From: Ottowia flava
Lineage (GTDB): Bacteria > Pseudomonadota > Gammaproteobacteria > Burkholderiales > Burkholderiaceae_C
DNA length: 64,000 bases
Direction of reading: 5' to 3'
Assembly (NCBI RefSeq): GCF_008017535.1
Contig: NZ_VRUA01000001.1
Location: forward strand, 62,001 to 126,000
The notes under the pieces are model-generated. The model saw only the letters and a list, made by a program, of their open reading frames with translations. It ran no database searches and had not been told where the DNA came from. Positions 8,708 through 16,858 of the stretch are shown here, piece by piece; the stretch's first letter is position 1; every line of letters starts with the position of its first letter. Position numbers and translations under genes: made by a program.

Positions 8708-10231
8708 TCAGGGCGGTGCGGCAGGAACGGCAGGCAGCGCCGCCGCGGACGCCGTTGGCGCTGCGCCAGCGCCCGCGGGCGCCCACGGCATCTGCCAACC
8801 CCCGCCCAGCGCCTGCATCAAGGCCACGGCGGCCTGCTGGCGCTGCAGCTGCAGCTGCATCAACGACCGGCGGGCGCTGAGCGCACTGGCCTGCGCCGTC
8901 ACCACCTCGGTGTAGGCCGACAGACCGGACTGGTAGCGGTTCATCATCTGCTGCTCGATGCGCTCGGCGGCCTCGGCGGACGCGCGGGTGCGCTCCTGCT
9001 GCTCGGCCAGGGTCTGCAGCGTGGTCAGCTGGTCTTCGACCTCCTTGATCGCACTGAGCGCGGTCTGCCGGTAACTGGCGGTGGCGCCTTCGTGCGCGGC
9101 AATCGCCTGGTCGACCGCGGCGGTGCGCGCGCCGCCGTCAAACACGTATTGGGCCAGCGACAGGCCGAGCGACCACAGCAGGCTGGGCGCCGAGATCAGG
9201 TCGCCCAGGTGGCTGCCGGCGGCACCGATGCTGCCCGTGAGCGAGAACTGCGGAAAGTACGCCGCGCGTGCCACGCCGATGCGGGCGTTGGCGGCGCTCA
9301 CACTGCGTTCGGCCGACGCCACGTCCGGCCGGCGCAGCAGCAGCTCGGACGGCATCCCGGTGGGCGCGGCCGGCACGCGGTCGATCCAGGTGGCGGCCGG
9401 CAGCGTGAAGCCGGCCGGCGTCTCGCCGACCAGCAGCGCGATGGCGTGTTCGCTCAGGGCGCGGCTGCGCTGCAGCGCGATGCGGCTGGCGCGGGCGTTG
9501 TCCAGCGTGCTTTGCGCCTGCAGCGTGTCGGTGCGCGCGGCGATGCCGGCGTCGTAGCGGTTCTGGGTGATCTTCGCGCTGCGTTCGTAGCCCGTGATGA
9601 TCTCGTCCATCAGCGCGATTTCGGCATCCAGTTCACGCACGGTGAAATAAGCCTGCGCGAGGCTGCCCTGCGCCGACAAACGGGCACCGGCCAGGTCGGC
9701 CTCGCTCGCCTGCACGTTGGCGCCCTGCGCGCGGGCCGCATCGCCCAGGCGACCCCACAGGTCGGGCTCCCAGCTGACATTCAGGCCCAGGTTGGCCGAG
9801 CGCGTGGTGCTGCGGTCTTCGCCGCCGCTGCGCTGCTGCCCCGCGCTGGCGCCCACGGTGGGAAACAATTGCGCCTGCTGCTGGCGCAGCAAGGCCTGCG
9901 CCTGCTGAACGTTGGCGAGCGCGATGGCAAGGTTCTGGTTGCCGATCTCGACGCGCTGGATCAGTGCATCGAGCTGCGCGTCTTCGAACAGCGTCCACCA
10001 GCGGCCGGCCTGCCATTCGCGCGCCACTTCGGCGCTGATCCAGCCGGCCTGCGGTGCGGCGGTTTTCCAGGCCGCGGGCAAGGGCACGGTCGGCGTCTGG
10101 TCGACTGGCGCCAGGCTGCAACCGCCCAGCGCCAGCAGCAGCGCCAAGGCAAGCGCCGTGCGCTTCGGCGTCACGGCAGGGTTGGAAGCGGCGCCGCCGA
10201 GGCGGTGCGGTGAAAGGGCAATGGCGTTCAT
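8708..10231 (-). CDS. Outer-membrane efflux lipoprotein, NodT/OprM family
   Basis: This 507-residue TolC-like outer-membrane factor has a signal sequence ending in the lipobox LLALGGC with the lipidated Cys at 38. Two long repeats of the OEP family follow (for example ALANVQQAQALLRQQQAQLF and ANARIGVARAAYFPQFSLTG, the hallmark of the family). It forms the outer-membrane duct of the tripartite pump encoded upstream; its ATG overlaps the stop of the second RND gene by four bases, implying translational coupling. The last ~25 residues are Ala/Pro-rich. It is the final gene of the operon. Confidence 0.93.
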   Translation of the reverse strand: MNAIALSPHRLGGAASNPAVTPKRTALALALLLALGGCSLAPVDQTPTVPLPAAWKTAAPQAGWISAEVAREWQAGRWWTLFEDAQLDALIQRVEIGNQNLAIALANVQQAQALLRQQQAQLFPTVGASAGQQRSGGEDRSTTRSANLGLNVSWEPDLWGRLGDAARAQGANVQASEADLAGARLSAQGSLAQAYFTVRELDAEIALMDEIITGYERSAKITQNRYDAGIAARTDTLQAQSTLDNARASRIALQRSRALSEHAIALLVGETPAGFTLPAATWIDRVPAAPTGMPSELLLRRPDVASAERSVSAANARIGVARAAYFPQFSLTGSIGAAGSHLGDLISAPSLLWSLGLSLAQYVFDGGARTAAVDQAIAAHEGATASYRQTALSAIKEVEDQLTTLQTLAEQQERTRASAEAAERIEQQMMNRYQSGLSAYTEVVTAQASALSARRSLMQLQLQRQQAAVALMQALGGGWQMPWAPAGAGAAPTASAAALPAVPAAPP

Positions 10232-13200
10232 GCGGTGACGGCCCGAGCGAGGTAGCGCTCGTCGGCGGGGTGGCGGCGCAGGCGGTCCAGCAGGACGTAG
10301 ACCGCAGGCGTGGTCAGCAGGGTGAGGATCTGGCTGGCGATCAGCCCGCCGATGATGGTCACGCCCAGGGGTTGGCGCAGCTCCGCGCCCTGGCCGAAGC
10401 CGATGGCCAGCGGCAGCGCGCCGAGGCCCGCAGCCAGCGTGGTCATCATGATCGGGCGAAAGCGCTTGAGGCAGGCTTCGCGCACCGCTTCGACGGCCGA
10501 CAGGCCGCGCGCGCGCTCGGCGTCCAGGGCGAAGTCGATGATCAGGATAGCGTTCTTCTTGACGATGCCGATCAGCAGGAACACGCCGATCAGCGCCATG
10601 ATCGAAAACTCCATGCGCAGCGCCAGCAGTGCCACCACCGCGCCGAAACCCGCGCTGGGCAGCGTGGTCAGCACCGTCAGCGGGTGGATCAGGCTTTCAT
10701 ACAGGATGCCCAGCACGATGTAGATCACGACGACCGCGGCCAGGATCAGCCACGCCTGTTGCGACTGCTGGTTGGCCGCCTCGGCCGCGGCGCCGCTGAA
10801 GGCGCCGCGCACGTTGTTGGGCATGCCGATGGCGTTTTCGGCCTCTTGAACAGCGGTGCGGCCCTGCTCCAGCGACACGCCGTCGGCCAGGTTGAACGAC
10901 ACGGTGCTGGACAGCTCCCCGCCGTCGTGCCAGACCATGGTGGGCACCGTGCGTTCGGCAAACGTGGCGAAGGCCGACAGCGGCACCATCGCCGTGGGCG
11001 TGGTCGATATCGCCTGGCCGGTGGAGGCGTTGCGCAGGCCGGGGTTGGCCGAAGTGCCCGCGGTGGACGCCGAGCTGCCCTGGCCGGCAGACAATGCACC
11101 CAATATGCCGTTGGCGCTAGAACCACCTGCGCTGGCAGCTACGCTTTTACTAGCATTGACCGCCGCCGTGCCGGAACCCGGCACGTACACGTCGCTCAGC
11201 ACGATGGGCGATTGGGCGTAGCGCGGTGCCCATTCCATCACCACCGCGTACTGGTTCAGATCGCTGTACATGGTGGCCACCTGGCGCTGGCCAAAGGCGT
11301 TGTACAGCGCCGAATTGATGGCCGAGCTGCTCACACCCAGCTCGGCAGCGCGGTTCTTGTCGACGGCGACGTAGGTTTCAACGCCGTTCTCGGTCTGGTC
11401 GCTGTCGACGTCGGTCAGGCGCTGATCGGTGCGCATCTGGTCGGCCAACCTGGCCACCCAGGTCTTCAGGTCGGCCGCGTTGTCGGCCTTCAGCGTGTAC
11501 TGGTAGGTGCTGTTGCTGCTGCGCCCGCCCATGCGCAGCTCCTGCACCGGGTTGAGGAACACCGTCAGCCCGGTGATCTGGCTCAGCTTCGGGCGCAGGC
11601 GGTTGATGACATCGCGCGTCTTCTCCTTGGCCGGCCGCTCGCTGGCCGGCTTCAGCGCCGCCGACAGAAAACCGCCGCCCGCGCCCCCGCCACCCGAAAA
11701 GCCCACCACCGTGCCGACCGATGGGTCGGCGTACACGATGTCCATGGCCTGCTGCAGCTTGTCGGCCAGCGCGCTGGACGAGATGCTCTGGTCGGCGCGC
11801 AGCCCGCCGTTCATCTGGCCGTTGTCCTGCTCGGGAAAGAAGCCCTTGGTGATCGAGCTGAACAGGTAGCCGTTCAAGCCCACCACCACGACCAGCACCG
11901 CCACCACCACCCAGGGCATCGCCAGCGTCCAGTCCAGCGCGTGACCGTAGCCGCGCTCGACCGCCAGACCGGCGCGCTCACCCAGCCGGCCCACGCGCGC
12001 ACGCAGACGGCCCATCGCGCTCTGGCGAGCCGGCGCGTCCGGGCGGCGCCCCAGGTGGCGCGGCAGCAGCGCGGAGCACATCATGGCCGTGGTGGTCAGC
12101 GAAATGAACAGCGATATCACCACAGCGATCGACAGCGTCATGGCGAATTCGCGGAACATCGCGCCCACCGCCCCGCCCTGCAGCAAGAGCGGGATGAACA
12201 CCGCCACCAGCGACAGGCTGATGGTCAGCACGGTGAAGCCGACCTCGCGCGCGCCGACCAGCGCGGCCTCGCGCCGCGGCATGCCCTGCTCCATGTGGCG
12301 CGCGATGTTCTCCAGCACGACGATGGCGTCGTCCACCACGAAACCGGTGGCCACCGTCAGCGCCATCAGCGTCAGGTTGTTGAGCGAATAACCCAGCGCG
12401 TACATCGCCGCAAAGGTGCCCAGCAGCGACACCACCGTGGCCACGGCCGGGATCAGCGCGGCGCGCAGGTTGCGCAGGAACAGGCCGACCACCAGCACCA
12501 CCAGGATGACGGCGATCACCAGCGTAATCTCCACCTCGTGCACCGAGGCGCGCACCGAGCCGGTGCGGTCGATCGCCACCTGCAGGTTGATGTCCTGCGG
12601 CAGCTGGGCGCGCAACTGCGGCAGCAGCGCGTCGATGGCGTCGGCGGTTTCAATCAGGTTGGCGTCGGGCTGCTGGGTGATGTTGACCACGATCGCCGGC
12701 TTGCCGTTGAACATGCCGCGCGTGCGCACGTCCTGCACGCTGTCGATGACGTTGGCCACGTCCTGCAGACGCACCTCGTTGCCGTCGCGCACAGCCACGA
12801 TCAGGTTGCGGTAGGCCGAGGCGCGCAGGCCCGGCGCGGGCGTCAGCACCTGCAGCGCGCGGCCGTCGTCGGCGCTGCCGACCTCGACCACGCCCTTGGG
12901 CCGGTTGGCGTTGTTGGCCTGGATGGCGGCGCGCACGTCTTCGCTGGTCAGGCCCAGCTCGTTCAGCGCGAACGGGTTCAGCTCGACCCGCACGGCCGGC
13001 AGCGAGCCGCCGCCCAGCTCGACGTCGCCCACGCCCTGCACCTGCAGCAGCCGCTGGCTGACGATGTTGCTGACCGCGTCGTAGATCTGCCCCGGCGTGC
13101 GCGTGTCCGAGGTCAGCGCCAGGATCATGAAGGGCTGGGCCGCGGGGTTGCGCTTGCGGTAGCTGGGCGTACTGCGCAGGTTGGCCGGCAAATCGACGCG

Positions 13201-13545
13201 CGCCGCGTTGATGGCGGCCTGCACGTCGCGCGCAGCGCTGTCGATGTTGCGCTTGAGGTCAAACTGCAGCGTGACCCGCGTCTGCCCGGTGCCGCTGAAC
13301 GAGGTCATCTCGTTCACGCCCGATATGGTGCCCAGTGTGCGTTCGAGCGGCGTGGCCACGGTGCGCGCCATGTCGGCCGGGCTGGCGCCGGGCAGGTTGG
13401 CGCTGACGCTGATGACCGGAAAGTCCACCGCCGGCAGCCGCGCGATCGGCAGCAGAAAGAACGCGGCGATGCCCGCCAGGGCGATGCCCAGCGTCAGCAG
13501 CACCGTGGCGATCGGTCGCTCGATGAAGGGGCGCGACAGGTTCAC
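10228..13545 (-). CDS. mdtC: RND multidrug efflux permease, MdtC-like
   Basis: This 1105-residue inner-membrane RND transporter has twelve predicted membrane segments, two large periplasmic loops and the proton-relay motif GFVVDDAIVVLENIARH in TM4. The paired RND genes and the order adaptor-RND-RND-outer factor match MdtABC-type systems, where two different pumps form a heterotrimer. Its start overlaps the stop of the preceding RND gene by four bases. The second periplasmic loop carries an Ala/Ser/Gly-rich insertion of roughly 60 residues (about 785-845) that E. coli MdtC, as I recall it, lacks. Residues ~798-812 of it are encoded by a copy of the dispersed palindromic element. Confidence 0.92.
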   Translation of the reverse strand: MNLSRPFIERPIATVLLTLGIALAGIAAFFLLPIARLPAVDFPVISVSANLPGASPADMARTVATPLERTLGTISGVNEMTSFSGTGQTRVTLQFDLKRNIDSAARDVQAAINAARVDLPANLRSTPSYRKRNPAAQPFMILALTSDTRTPGQIYDAVSNIVSQRLLQVQGVGDVELGGGSLPAVRVELNPFALNELGLTSEDVRAAIQANNANRPKGVVEVGSADDGRALQVLTPAPGLRASAYRNLIVAVRDGNEVRLQDVANVIDSVQDVRTRGMFNGKPAIVVNITQQPDANLIETADAIDALLPQLRAQLPQDINLQVAIDRTGSVRASVHEVEITLVIAVILVVLVVGLFLRNLRAALIPAVATVVSLLGTFAAMYALGYSLNNLTLMALTVATGFVVDDAIVVLENIARHMEQGMPRREAALVGAREVGFTVLTISLSLVAVFIPLLLQGGAVGAMFREFAMTLSIAVVISLFISLTTTAMMCSALLPRHLGRRPDAPARQSAMGRLRARVGRLGERAGLAVERGYGHALDWTLAMPWVVVAVLVVVVGLNGYLFSSITKGFFPEQDNGQMNGGLRADQSISSSALADKLQQAMDIVYADPSVGTVVGFSGGGGAGGGFLSAALKPASERPAKEKTRDVINRLRPKLSQITGLTVFLNPVQELRMGGRSSNSTYQYTLKADNAADLKTWVARLADQMRTDQRLTDVDSDQTENGVETYVAVDKNRAAELGVSSSAINSALYNAFGQRQVATMYSDLNQYAVVMEWAPRYAQSPIVLSDVYVPGSGTAAVNASKSVAASAGGSSANGILGALSAGQGSSASTAGTSANPGLRNASTGQAISTTPTAMVPLSAFATFAERTVPTMVWHDGGELSSTVSFNLADGVSLEQGRTAVQEAENAIGMPNNVRGAFSGAAAEAANQQSQQAWLILAAVVVIYIVLGILYESLIHPLTVLTTLPSAGFGAVVALLALRMEFSIMALIGVFLLIGIVKKNAILIIDFALDAERARGLSAVEAVREACLKRFRPIMMTTLAAGLGALPLAIGFGQGAELRQPLGVTIIGGLIASQILTLLTTPAVYVLLDRLRRHPADERYLARAVTA
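11111..11154 (-). repeat. Dispersed AGCTG element, copy C, inside mdtC
   Basis: Read on the minus strand this is GCTAGTAAAAGCGTAGCTGC, CAGCGCAGGTGGTTCTAGCG, CCAA: a family copy running in the same direction as mdtC. It is in frame and encodes ASKSVAASAGGSSAN inside a low-complexity periplasmic insertion. Confidence 0.8.
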
Positions 13546-16500
13546 GCCTGCCCCTCCGGCGCGCCATTGGCTGCGTCGGCAGAATTTGAGCCAAACTGGC
13601 CTCCAGCGCTAGAGCCATCTGCGCGGCTAGCTTCTGTTTCGATAGCATTCTTGCGCCCGAAGCGCTGCCCCAGGCGGTCGAACCACAGGTACACGACGGG
13701 CGTGGTGAACAGCGTCAGCAGCTGCGACAGCACCAGGCCGCCGAAGATCGCCAGGCCCAGCGGGCGGCGCAGCTCGGCGCCGTCGCCGACCGACAGCATC
13801 ATCGGCAGCGCGGCGGCCAGCGCAGCCAGCGTGGTCATGAGGATGGGGCGAAAGCGCAGCAGCGCGGCCTGGTGGATCGCTTCCTGCGGCGACTTGCCCT
13901 GCCCGCGCTCGGCCTCGATGGCGAAGTCGATCATCATGATCGCGTTCTTCTTGACGATGCCGATCAAGAGCACCAGGCCGATGATGCCCACCACGTCCAG
14001 CGGGTGCCCGGTGATCCACAGCGCCAGCAGCGCGCCCACGCCGGCCGAGGGCAGCGTGGACAGGATCGTCAGCGGGTGCACATAGCTTTCGTACAGCACG
14101 CCCAGCACGATGTAGACGCAGACCACGGCGGCCAGGATCAGCCACAGCTGGTTGGACAACGAGCTTTCGTACGCACCGGCCGCGCCCGTCATGTGCAGCT
14201 GAATCGCCGCCGGCAGGCCTTCGGCCTGGGCCGCCGCCTGCACCGCCTTCACCGCCGTGCCCAGCGACACGCCGGGCGCCAGATCAAACCCCACGGTGGC
14301 CGCCGGGTACTGGCCCACACGCGTGACCTGCAGCGGCGCCGGCTCTTCGACCACGGTGGCGAACGACGACAGCGGCGTGGTGCCACCGCCCGTGGTCTTC
14401 ACGGGCAGGTCGCGCAGCGCGCCCAGGCTGCCAACGTCGCTGCGCGCGGCTTCGAGGATCACGCGGTACTGGTTGGTCTCGGTGAAGATGGTGGAAACGA
14501 TGCGCTGGCCAAAGGCGTTGTAGAGCGTGTTGTCCAGCGCGCTGGCCGTGACGCCCAGGCGCGACGCGGTGTCGCGGTCGATGTGCACCATGGCCGCCAG
14601 GCCCGAAGCGCCCGCGTCCGTGGTGGCGTGGCGCACCTCGGGCACGCTTTGCAGGCGCTGCACCAGCTTTTGCGCCCATTCGTTGACCTGCGCCGTGTTC
14701 ACGCCTTCCAGATCGAAGCGGAACTCGGTCGGTCCGCTGGCCGAATCGACGGTCAAATCCTGCGTCGGCTGTAGGTACAGCGTGGCGCCGGACACCTGCT
14801 GCGCCACCTGGTCGCGCAAGCGCTGCATGATCGCCGCCTCGCTGTCGCCAAACAGGCCGCGCGGCGCCAGGTTGATGGTCAGGCGCCCGTTGTTCAGCAT
14901 GGTGTTGTTGGCCGCATCGACGCCGACGACGGAGCTGAGCGACTGCACCGCCGGATCGGCCAGCACCAGCTGGGCCACCCTGTGCTGCAGGCCGGCCATG
15001 CGGTCGTACGACACCGTGGCGTCTGCCTGCACGCGGCCTTGCAGCTGGCCAGTGCTCTGTGTCGGGAACAGCGACTTGGGCATGCCCCAGTACAGCAGCG
15101 CGGTGATCAACAGCGTGGCCACGGCCACCAGCAGCGTCAACGGCTGGTGCGCCAGCACCCAGTGCAGGCCGCGGTCGTATTTGCCGACCACCCAGTCCAG
15201 CTTGCCCTGCACCCAGCGGCCCATGCCGCGCTGGGCCGCATGGTCCAGCGGCTCCAGCCAGCGCGCCGACATCATCGGCACCAGCGTCAACGACACCACG
15301 GCCGAAATCAGGATGGTGATCGCCAGCGTGACGGCGAATTCGCGGAACAGCCGGCCGATGACTTCCTGCATGAACAGCAGCGGGATCAGCACCGCGATCA
15401 GCGACACGGTCAGCGAAATGATGGTGAAGCCGATCTCGCCCGCGCCTTCCAGCGCGGCCTGGAACGGCGGCTTGCCCATCTCACGGTGGCGCGAGATGTT
15501 CTCGATCATGACGATGGCATCGTCCACCACGAAGCCGGTGGCGATGGTCAGCGCCATCAGGCTCAGGTTGTTGAGCGAATAACCCAGCAGGTACATCACC
15601 GCGACCGATCCGATCAGCGAAATCGGCACCGCGATCGAGGCGATCAGCGTGGCGCGCAGGCTGTGCAGGAAGAAGAAGATCACCAGCACAACCATCACCA
15701 CGGCCAGGATCAGCTCCATCTGCACGTGTTCGACGGACGAGCGGATGCCCAGCGTGCGGTCCGTCAGCACTTCCACCGACACGCTGCCAGGCAGCGACTG
15801 CTGCAGCGCGGGCAGCTGCTTCTTGATGGCGTCGACGGTGGCGATGACGTTGGCGCCGGGTTGGCGCTGCACATTCAGAATGATCGCTGGGGAAAGTGCG
15901 CCCCCACGCTCCGCGGCTGCGCCTGCTGCGCTGCCCCCCGCGGGGGCGCTCGCCTCTTGCGGCCCGTTGGCTTGCTGACCCGCATCCGCCGTGCGCGAAC
16001 CGCTCTCATTTTTGATGCCTGTCCACGCCCCCAGCCGGTCGTTTTCGGACCCGTCCACGACCTGCGCCACGTCCTTCAGGCGGATCGGCGCGCCGTTCTT
16101 GTAGGCGACGATCAGCTCGCGGTACTGCTCGGCCGTCATCAGCTGGTCGTTGCTGTTGATGGTGTAGGCGCGCTTGGGCCCGTCGAAGCTGCCCTTGGCG
16201 CCACTGGCGTTACCCGAGCTGATGGCGCTGCTGATCGAATCCAGCCCCAGGCCCAGCGCAGCCAGCGCCTCGACGTTGCCCTGCACGCGCACGGCCGGGC
16301 GCTGCCCGCCCGCCAGCGTGACCAGGCCAACACCGCTGATCTGGCTGATCTTCAGCGCCAGCCGCGTGTTGACCATGTTCTGCACTTCGGTCAGCGGCAG
16401 GCTGGCCGAGCGGATCGCCAGCGTCAGGATCGGCGCGTCGGCCGGGTTGACCTTGGCGTACACCGGCGGCGCCGGCAAATCGGCCGGCAGCAGCGTGGAC

Positions 16501-16844
16501 GCGCCGTTGATGGCGGCCTGCACCTGCTGCTCGGCCGCGTCCATGGATTCTGTCAGGGCGAACTGCAGCGTCACCATCGACACGCCGGCGGCGCTGGTGC
16601 TGCTCATGCGTTCCAGCCCCGACATCTGACCGAACTGACGCTCCAGCGGCGCGGTGACGGTGCGACTCATCACGTCCGGGCTGCCGCCCGGGTACAAGGT
16701 CTGCACCTGGATGGTCGGGTAGTCCACCTGCGGCAGCGCCGCCAGCGGCAGAAAGCGCAGGCCGACCAGACCGGCCAGCACGATTGCCAGCATGAAGAGC
16801 CCGGTGGCGACCGGGCGCTGGATGAAAAGGCGCGAGACGTTCAT
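13542..16844 (-). CDS. mdtB: RND multidrug efflux permease, MdtB-like
   Basis: This 1100-residue RND transporter is the partner of the MdtC-like pump downstream (four-base overlap). It has the TM4 motif GFVVDDAIVMIENISRH and the porter motif NVQRQPGAN. Two segments look added. Residues about 285-325, between LGAW and AIILNVQRQ, are a Gly/Ala/Ser-rich insert whose DNA contains a GC-rich repeat. The C-terminal tail (about 1067-1088) is encoded by the palindromic element. E. coli MdtB, as I remember it, has only a few residues at the first position. The function should be drug or metabolite export with the MdtA-like adaptor; no substrate is evident. Confidence 0.92.
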   Translation of the reverse strand: MNVSRLFIQRPVATGLFMLAIVLAGLVGLRFLPLAALPQVDYPTIQVQTLYPGGSPDVMSRTVTAPLERQFGQMSGLERMSSTSAAGVSMVTLQFALTESMDAAEQQVQAAINGASTLLPADLPAPPVYAKVNPADAPILTLAIRSASLPLTEVQNMVNTRLALKISQISGVGLVTLAGGQRPAVRVQGNVEALAALGLGLDSISSAISSGNASGAKGSFDGPKRAYTINSNDQLMTAEQYRELIVAYKNGAPIRLKDVAQVVDGSENDRLGAWTGIKNESGSRTADAGQQANGPQEASAPAGGSAAGAAAERGGALSPAIILNVQRQPGANVIATVDAIKKQLPALQQSLPGSVSVEVLTDRTLGIRSSVEHVQMELILAVVMVVLVIFFFLHSLRATLIASIAVPISLIGSVAVMYLLGYSLNNLSLMALTIATGFVVDDAIVMIENISRHREMGKPPFQAALEGAGEIGFTIISLTVSLIAVLIPLLFMQEVIGRLFREFAVTLAITILISAVVSLTLVPMMSARWLEPLDHAAQRGMGRWVQGKLDWVVGKYDRGLHWVLAHQPLTLLVAVATLLITALLYWGMPKSLFPTQSTGQLQGRVQADATVSYDRMAGLQHRVAQLVLADPAVQSLSSVVGVDAANNTMLNNGRLTINLAPRGLFGDSEAAIMQRLRDQVAQQVSGATLYLQPTQDLTVDSASGPTEFRFDLEGVNTAQVNEWAQKLVQRLQSVPEVRHATTDAGASGLAAMVHIDRDTASRLGVTASALDNTLYNAFGQRIVSTIFTETNQYRVILEAARSDVGSLGALRDLPVKTTGGGTTPLSSFATVVEEPAPLQVTRVGQYPAATVGFDLAPGVSLGTAVKAVQAAAQAEGLPAAIQLHMTGAAGAYESSLSNQLWLILAAVVCVYIVLGVLYESYVHPLTILSTLPSAGVGALLALWITGHPLDVVGIIGLVLLIGIVKKNAIMMIDFAIEAERGQGKSPQEAIHQAALLRFRPILMTTLAALAAALPMMLSVGDGAELRRPLGLAIFGGLVLSQLLTLFTTPVVYLWFDRLGQRFGRKNAIETEASRADGSSAGGQFGSNSADAANGAPEGQA
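13584..13646 (-). repeat. Dispersed AGCTG element, copy D, in the mdtB C-terminal tail
   Basis: On the minus strand this reads GCTATCGAAACAGAAGCTAG, CCGCGCAGATGGCTCTAGCG, CTGGAGGCCAGTTTGGCTCA. It is a nearly complete family copy in the direction of the gene. It encodes AIETEASRADGSSAGGQFGS, the end of the cytoplasmic tail. Confidence 0.88.
15890..15968. repeat. GC-rich dispersed-repeat-like insert inside mdtB
   Basis: On the plus strand the segment runs GGGAAAGTGCGCCCCCACGC, TCCGCGGCTGCGCCTGCTGC, then a GCCCCC-CGC-GGGGGC hairpin at 15933-15947 and CTCGCCTCTTGCGGCCC. I recognise this pattern as a second repeat family common in intergenic regions of Comamonadaceae; that is memory, not a search. 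Here it is in frame and encodes most of the extra Ala/Gly-rich loop of the MdtB-like pump. Confidence 0.6.
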
Positions 16845-16858
16845 GCGCTGCCCGTGCC

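Noticed and set aside
10054..14085. A 1343-codon plus-strand open frame opposite the RND genes
   Set aside because: Its translation is Arg/Gln/His-rich with no domain, and the minus strand encodes two clearly conserved transporters. It is a high-GC antisense shadow.
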